Source: Acidobacteriota bacterium
Lineage (GTDB): Bacteria > Acidobacteriota > JAAYUB01
Length of the DNA stretch: 64,000 nucleotides
Direction of reading: 5' to 3'
NCBI GenBank assembly: GCA_029565065.1
Contig: JAKQOW010000178.1
Coordinates: 1 to 64,000 of the forward strand
In this document: positions 59,910-64,000 of the stretch, one piece after another
How positions within the stretch are numbered: position 1 is the stretch's first letter
How the letters are laid out: each line of letters starts with the position of its first letter
Position numbers and translations under genes: made by a program
The notes under the pieces: generated by a model
Seen by the model: only the letters and a program-made list of their open reading frames with translations
Told to the model about the DNA's origin: nothing
Database searches by the model: none

Positions 59910-61370
59910 CTACGCCTCCCAGCCGGCCTCGCGGTTGAAGGCCGTGATCAGGCGGTCGAACTCGCCCACCTCGTCCTCGAACAGCCGACGCCAGTACGCG
60001 TCGTCCCACTGGGCGTTGATCTCCTCGAAAGTCTTGCCCTGCTGTTCCACCCACGTGTAGTACTTCAGGTTGTGGATCGCCTTCCGGTCGTAGTAGGTGA
60101 GTTCCTTGAAATAGTCGATTCCCTGGTGGAGCAGCACCGCGGCGTGGTCGCGGGCGGCCGGCAGCGGGCCGTACGGCCCCTCCGCGGCACGCAGCTCCTC
60201 GAGGCGCGAGCCGTACAGCTCCATGGAATCGGTGAACACCGTGAAGATCACGTCGCGCTCGTCCAGCTCGAAGTACCGGGCGGTCTTGATCGCCGCCAGC
60301 AGGTTGCAGATGCCCGAGATACCCAGCAGCTCCAGCCGCTCGCAGTCGGCCGCCGGCACGCCGGCCGCCGCGAGGTGCTCGCGTCCGGCCGGCTCGTTGA
60401 ACAGGCGCGCCAGGCGCATGCAGTCGGCGTCGTCGATGGCGGCCACGGCGTCGGTGTTGCGGACGTTGTGCACCCAGGGGACGTGCTTGTCGCCGATCCC
60501 CTCGATCCGGTGCCCGCCGAAACCATTCAGCAGCAGCGTCGGGCACTGCAGCGCCTCGGTGGCCACCACCTTCAGCCGGGGGAAGCGGGTCTTGAGGAAG
60601 TCGCCGGCGGCGATGGTCCCCGCCGAGCCGGTGGCGGAGATGTACGCCGCTGCCCGACTCCCCTCCCCGCGCACCTGCTCCCACACTTCCAGCAGCGCCG
60701 GCCCCGTCACCTGGTAGTGGAAGATGGGATTGCCGAACTCGTCGAACTGGTTAAAGATCACGTGGACCGGATCGCGGCGCAGCTCCCAGCACTTGTCGTA
60801 GATTTCCTTGACGTTCGACTCGCAACCCGGCGTCGCGATCACCTCGGCGCCTATCTCGCGGAGCCACTCGAAGCGCTCGCGGCTCATCTCCTGGGGCAGG
60901 ATGGCCACAGCGGTGCAATCGAGCAGGGCGCAGTCGAAGGCACCGCCGCGGCAGTAATTGCCGGTGGACGGCCAGACCGCCTTGTGCATCTCCGGGTCGA
61001 ACTCGCCGCTCACCAGCCGCGGCACCAGGCAGCCGAACGCCGCGCCCACCTTGTGAGCGCCGGTGGGGAAGAACTTGCCGGTGAGGCCGATGATCCGGGC
61101 CCGGACGCCGGAGAGCGCCGGCGGGATTTCCATAAAGTTCACCCCGCCGAACAGGCCGGTGCGAACGTCGTTTTTCCAGCTGATCCGGAACAGGTTCAGC
61201 GGATTGACGTCCCACAGCCCCACCGCCGGCAGCTGCCGGCGGACGGAGTCGGGGATGAGCGACGGGTCGCGCATCTCGGCGAACGTGGGGATGCGGATGT
61301 TCCGCCGGCGGCAACGCGCCGCGGTGCGCCGGACGACGTCTTCCCGGATGGTGTGAATGATCTGCGACAT
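59910..61370 (-). CDS. PLP-dependent fold-type II enzyme
   Basis: Encodes 486 residues from ATG at 61370; AAGGAGCG, which overlaps the ygeW stop, precedes it. The likely PLP-binding lysine is in FFPTGAHKVGAAFGCL; phosphate-binding glycines follow in SATGSAGTIAAGD. It resembles cysteine synthase/tryptophan synthase beta types but is longer than YgeX (about 400 residues). In enterobacterial purine clusters YgeX, a PLP enzyme, sits beside YgeW, so this protein may fill a similar place. It is co-translated with ygeW and with the MobA-like gene. Confidence 0.85.
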   Translation of the reverse strand: MSQIIHTIREDVVRRTAARCRRRNIRIPTFAEMRDPSLIPDSVRRQLPAVGLWDVNPLNLFRISWKNDVRTGLFGGVNFMEIPPALSGVRARIIGLTGKFFPTGAHKVGAAFGCLVPRLVSGEFDPEMHKAVWPSTGNYCRGGAFDCALLDCTAVAILPQEMSRERFEWLREIGAEVIATPGCESNVKEIYDKCWELRRDPVHVIFNQFDEFGNPIFHYQVTGPALLEVWEQVRGEGSRAAAYISATGSAGTIAAGDFLKTRFPRLKVVATEALQCPTLLLNGFGGHRIEGIGDKHVPWVHNVRNTDAVAAIDDADCMRLARLFNEPAGREHLAAAGVPAADCERLELLGISGICNLLAAIKTARYFELDERDVIFTVFTDSMELYGSRLEELRAAEGPYGPLPAARDHAAVLLHQGIDYFKELTYYDRKAIHNLKYYTWVEQQGKTFEEINAQWDDAYWRRLFEDEVGEFDRLITAFNREAGWEA

Positions 61371-61380
61371 GGCGCGCTCC

Positions 61381-62574
61381 TTACAGCAGGCGCCGCGTGG
61401 CGCGGCGGGCGATGGCGTCCAGCACGCCGGCCGGCTCCGCAAACCGGGCCAGCAGGATCATGGCCGCGATGACGAACGGCTTGTAGCCGGCCTCGCGGTA
61501 GGTCTGGAGGCGGTAGCGGTCGAACACCGGCGCGGCCACCTCGCCCCGCTCGCAGCTCACGCCGGAGATGTCCGCCGGGAGGCAGTGCATGTAGAGCGCG
61601 GCGCCGCCGCGGGTGAGTCGCATCATCTCGTCGGTGCACTCCCAGTCCTGGTGCTTGGCGTTCTGAGCCAGGCATTCCCGCTCCAGGTCGGCCAGCCCCT
61701 GCTTGTCCCGATTTTTCAGCAGCTCGGTGCGCCGCTGCATCACCGGGTAGGGCGCCCACGACTTGGGGTAGACCACGTCGGCGTCCCGGAACGCTTCCGC
61801 CATCGAGGCGACCCGGGTGTAGCGGCCGCCGGACCGGGTGGCGTGGGTGGCCGCCACCTGCTCCACTTCGGGAATCAGGTTGTAGCCGTCCGGGTGGGCC
61901 AGCACCACGTCCATGCCGAATCGGGTCATGAGACCGATGATCCCCTGGGGCACCGACAGCGGCTTGCCGTAACTCGGCGAGTAGGCCCAGGTCATGGCGA
62001 TGCGTTTCCCCTTCAGCGCCTCGAACGAGCCGAAATGTTCTTTCAGCCACAGCAGGTCGGCCATGGTCTGGGTGGGATGGTCGATGTCGCACTGGAGGTT
62101 GACCACCGCGGGGCGCTGGTGCAGCACGCCGGCGCGGAATCCCTCGTCGACGGCCGCCGCCACCTCGCGCATGTAGCGGTTCCCCTCGCCGAGGTACATG
62201 TCGTCGCGAATGCCGATGACCTCGGAGAGGAAGGCGATCATGTTGGCCGTCTCGCGGACGGTCTCGCCGTGGCTGATCTGCGACTTCTCCTCGTCCAGGT
62301 CGGCCAGGGCCAGGCCCAGCGCGTTGGCCGCCGAGGCGAAGCTGAAGCGCGTCCGGGTGGACTTGTCGCGGAAGATGGACACCGCCATGCCCGTCTCGAA
62401 CACCTTCAAACTGACACCGCGGCGATGGAGCGCCTTGAGGGCGTCGGCCACCAGCGTGGTGGCCCGGATCTCCGCATCCGACTTGTCCCAGGTCAGGAGG
62501 AAGTCCTCGCCGGCCATCCGGACATCCAGGTCCGCCAGCTCCCCGATGCAACGCCCGATGAATTCCATGGACAT
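61381..62574 (-). CDS. ygeW: Knotted carbamoyltransferase YgeW
   Basis: Encodes 397 residues from ATG at 62574 (MSMEFIGR), with GAGGAG upstream; a longer frame crosses repeat DNA. The carbamoyl-phosphate motif STRTRFSF is followed by LQCDIDHPTQTMAD, the knotted region and LYMHCLPADISGVSCERGEV. This combination defines YgeW, whose genes occur with molybdenum hydroxylases in purine or urate breakdown. In this context it probably converts a carbamoylated intermediate to carbamoyl phosphate. It heads a four-gene reverse-strand unit (ygeW, PLP enzyme, MobA-like and probably downstream). Confidence 0.93.
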   Translation of the reverse strand: MSMEFIGRCIGELADLDVRMAGEDFLLTWDKSDAEIRATTLVADALKALHRRGVSLKVFETGMAVSIFRDKSTRTRFSFASAANALGLALADLDEEKSQISHGETVRETANMIAFLSEVIGIRDDMYLGEGNRYMREVAAAVDEGFRAGVLHQRPAVVNLQCDIDHPTQTMADLLWLKEHFGSFEALKGKRIAMTWAYSPSYGKPLSVPQGIIGLMTRFGMDVVLAHPDGYNLIPEVEQVAATHATRSGGRYTRVASMAEAFRDADVVYPKSWAPYPVMQRRTELLKNRDKQGLADLERECLAQNAKHQDWECTDEMMRLTRGGAALYMHCLPADISGVSCERGEVAAPVFDRYRLQTYREAGYKPFVIAAMILLARFAEPAGVLDAIARRATRRLL

Positions 62575-62636
62575 AGCGCCAACTCCTCGAAGAATTGAGA
62601 AACCGTATTTTACATGAAGTGGGGGAGGAGAGAAAG

Positions 62637-62893
62637 GTGAATGGGTGAATGGGTGAATGGGTGAATGGGTGAATGAATATTTGGATTTGAGTTCTGTGAA
62701 CCAGGGCCCGGAACCCAGGGCCCAGGTCCGATGTCCGAAGTCCGATGTCCGACGATTCGGAAACGAGGCTCGAGTCTCGAGCCTCGAGCTTCGATTACGA
62801 TCACGATTACGATCACGATTACGATTACGATGACGATTACGATGACGATTACGATCGCGAACCATCAACCATCGACCATCAACTATCAACCGA
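62637..62893. repeat. Composite repeat region, full forward order
   Basis: TGGGTGAA octamers (62637-62675), CCCAGGT heptamers with CCAGGGCCCGG (62700-62730), CCGATGT heptamers (62728-62757), CCTCGAG heptamers (62763-62794), a GATTAC array (62794-62858) and AACCATC heptamers (62861-62892). The last array ends at the stop codon of the 2Fe-2S subunit gene, which uses TGA within GGTGATCGGTTGAT. Confidence 0.92.
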
Positions 62894-63358
62894 TCACCGG
62901 CGGTAGTGCGAAGCGGCGGATTCGATGGCGTCGACGATCTGCTGGTAGCCGGTGCAGCGGCACAGGTTGGCCGAGATGGCCCGGCGGATCTCCGACCGGG
63001 TGGGCGACGGGTTTTTGAGCAGGAAGGCGTGGGCGGTGAGCACCATCCCCGGCGTGCAGAAGCCGCACTGGATGGCGCCGTGGTCCACGAACGCCTGCTG
63101 GAGCGGGTGCAGCGCGCCGTCCGGCGCCGCCAGTCCCTCGATGGTGAGGAGCCGCCGGCCGGCGGCGTCGGCCACGATCTTGCGGCAGGCGCGCACCGGC
63201 CGGTCGTCGAGCAGCACCGTGCAGGCGCCGCACTGCCCGATGCCGCAGCCGTTCTTGGCGCCCGTCAGGTCCAGGTCCTCCCGAAGATATTCCAGGAGGT
63301 TGCGCGCGCCGTCGCTGTCGGGCACCGTGACGGCGCGTCCGTTGATGGTCAGTTGCAT
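62894..63358 (-). CDS. 2Fe-2S subunit of xanthine dehydrogenase-type hydroxylase
   Basis: Encodes 154 residues; GGGAGG precedes the ATG. The N-terminal plant-type 2Fe-2S motif is GCGIGQCGACTVLLD with a later C (RACRK), and the second cluster is CGFCTPGM plus CRCTGYQ. This is the small electron-transfer subunit of molybdenum hydroxylases. It overlaps the end of the large-subunit gene by 10 bp, so the order is large then small. YgeW, the PLP enzyme and the MobA-like gene next to it point to purine-type substrates. Confidence 0.96.
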   Translation of the reverse strand: MQLTINGRAVTVPDSDGARNLLEYLREDLDLTGAKNGCGIGQCGACTVLLDDRPVRACRKIVADAAGRRLLTIEGLAAPDGALHPLQQAFVDHGAIQCGFCTPGMVLTAHAFLLKNPSPTRSEIRRAISANLCRCTGYQQIVDAIESAASHYRR

Positions 63359-64000
63359 GGCGCCTCCCCGTTCGCATCCGGCTCGGTGCCTTCGGCGCCG
63401 GCGGGGCCGCCGGCGAGCTCCGCCGCATCGACGCGGACCGGCTGCTCGCAGTACCGCCGGCCGGTGGCCGCGGCGACCGCGTTGGCGATCGCCGGCGCCA
63501 TCAGCTCGTTGGTGGGTTCGCCGATCCCCTTGGCGCGCGAGGGGGAGAGCGGGTCCGGATTTTCGACGATGGTCGCGTGCATCTCGGGCAGGTCCGTGGC
63601 CCGGGCGATGCGGTAGCGGTCGAAGTTCAGCGACCGGATCCGGCCCGCGTCGATCGTCACCGCCTCGGTCAAGCCGTAGCCCAGCCCCATGGCCATGCCG
63701 CCATAGAACTGCCCCAGCAGCATGGGCGGATTCACCGCCCGGCCCACATCGTGGGCCGCCCACATCCCCAGCACCTTCACCTTGCCGGTGCGGCGGTTCA
63801 CCGTGACCTCGGCCGCCTGGCAGCCGTAGACCCAGGTGAAGTAGGCGTTCCCCTGCCCCGTCGCCTCGTCCCACGTCACCTGCGGTCCCTGGAAGACGCC
63901 GAACGCATACGGGTACTCTTGAGCCTGCCACATCTCGCGCACCGCCTCCTCGATGGTGAGGCGGGCGCCGCCGGGGCCCCAGACGGCGTCGTCGCGGAAT
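63349..64000 (-). CDS. Large (Mo-binding) subunit of xanthine dehydrogenase-type hydroxylase, partial
   Basis: The C-terminal 216 residues are present; the frame is open at the right edge, so the gene continues outside the window. YFTWVYGCQAAEVTVNRRTGKVKV, AAHDVGRAVNPPMLLGQ, GGMAMGLGYGLTEAV and AKGIGEPTNELMAPAIANAV are typical of the aldehyde oxidase/xanthine dehydrogenase molybdopterin-binding domain; GxGE (GIGEP) contains the catalytic Glu. A 20-residue acidic tail follows. The stop codon overlaps the start of the 2Fe-2S subunit gene. Confidence 0.95.
   Translation of the reverse strand, partial: FRDDAVWGPGGARLTIEEAVREMWQAQEYPYAFGVFQGPQVTWDEATGQGNAYFTWVYGCQAAEVTVNRRTGKVKVLGMWAAHDVGRAVNPPMLLGQFYGGMAMGLGYGLTEAVTIDAGRIRSLNFDRYRIARATDLPEMHATIVENPDPLSPSRAKGIGEPTNELMAPAIANAVAAATGRRYCEQPVRVDAAELAGGPAGAEGTEPDANGEAPCN

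Noticed and set aside
62610..62889. Open frames through the repeats, such as upstream extensions of ygeW reading HRNRNRDRNR and SPIHPFTHS
   Set aside because: These are translations of the 6-, 7- and 8-bp arrays and have no ribosome site; the normal family start lies downstream of them.

Overview
The window is high-GC bacterial DNA with short, mostly Shine-Dalgarno-led genes and no rRNA, tRNA, phage, transposase or CRISPR array that I can recognise. Glycyl-radical chemistry, molybdenum hydroxylase genes, large secreted multidomain proteins, DUF1028, a Tricorn-type protease and many lipoproteins suggest a heterotrophic, probably anaerobic soil or sediment bacterium. An Acidobacteriota-like or related deep lineage would fit, but this is inference and no marker gene settles it.

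Layout. 1-4.2 kb: tail of an unknown gene, a small membrane protein, a three-gene NapH-like Fe-S/HMA-like module, a metallophosphoesterase that resembles eukaryotic lariat-debranching enzyme, and a lipoprotein. 4.3-6.5 kb: a DUF1521 (metal-induced autocleavage) protein fused to an HExxH peptidase, followed by what looks like a peptidase-dead relative. 6.9-16.7 kb: a lipoprotein, a glycosyltransferase, a radical SAM protein coupled to valS, a YfiT/BstA-like transferase, and a nitrilase coupled to a molybdopterin-binding protein. 16.8-29.3 kb: two giant secreted proteins (PHP/PPC and ExeM-like nuclease) around a formylglycine-enzyme-type protein and a DUF5674 gene pair. 29.6-41.3 kb: trans-3-hydroxyproline dehydratase, an orphan FtsX-type permease, the glycyl-radical trans-4-hydroxyproline dehydratase HypD with its activase, a divergent GntR regulator with a clear operator, an MFS transporter, an atypical SDR and a DapA-family protein. 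41.3-54.4 kb: a phosphoesterase, Tricorn protease, SMP-30-like protein, DUF1028 protein, Mut7-C RNase, aminotransferase, MFS exporter, a nucleotidyltransferase gene pair and a DinB protein. 54.9-64 kb: a CDF transporter, fRMsr, a membrane protein, and a molybdenum-linked cluster (THEP1-type NTPase, membrane protein, MobA-like protein, PLP enzyme, YgeW, xanthine-dehydrogenase subunits) that runs off the right edge.

The most striking feature is between the genes. About sixteen intergenic regions are filled with short tandem arrays whose units are nearly all 7 bp long but differ in sequence: CCTCGAG, CCGATGT, CCCAGGT, AACCATC, CCGAACC, GTCTTAC, CTATCTC, GTTCACT and AATGAAA, plus a 6-bp GATTAC and an 8-bp TTCACCCA unit. 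The arrays are joined in a fixed order and polarity into composite cassettes that recur nearly identically at distant loci. Several arrays begin exactly at gene ends and supply the stop codon. This resembles in principle the heptanucleotide STRR repeats known from cyanobacteria, but with many unit types combined. I consider it the best candidate for an undescribed system here.
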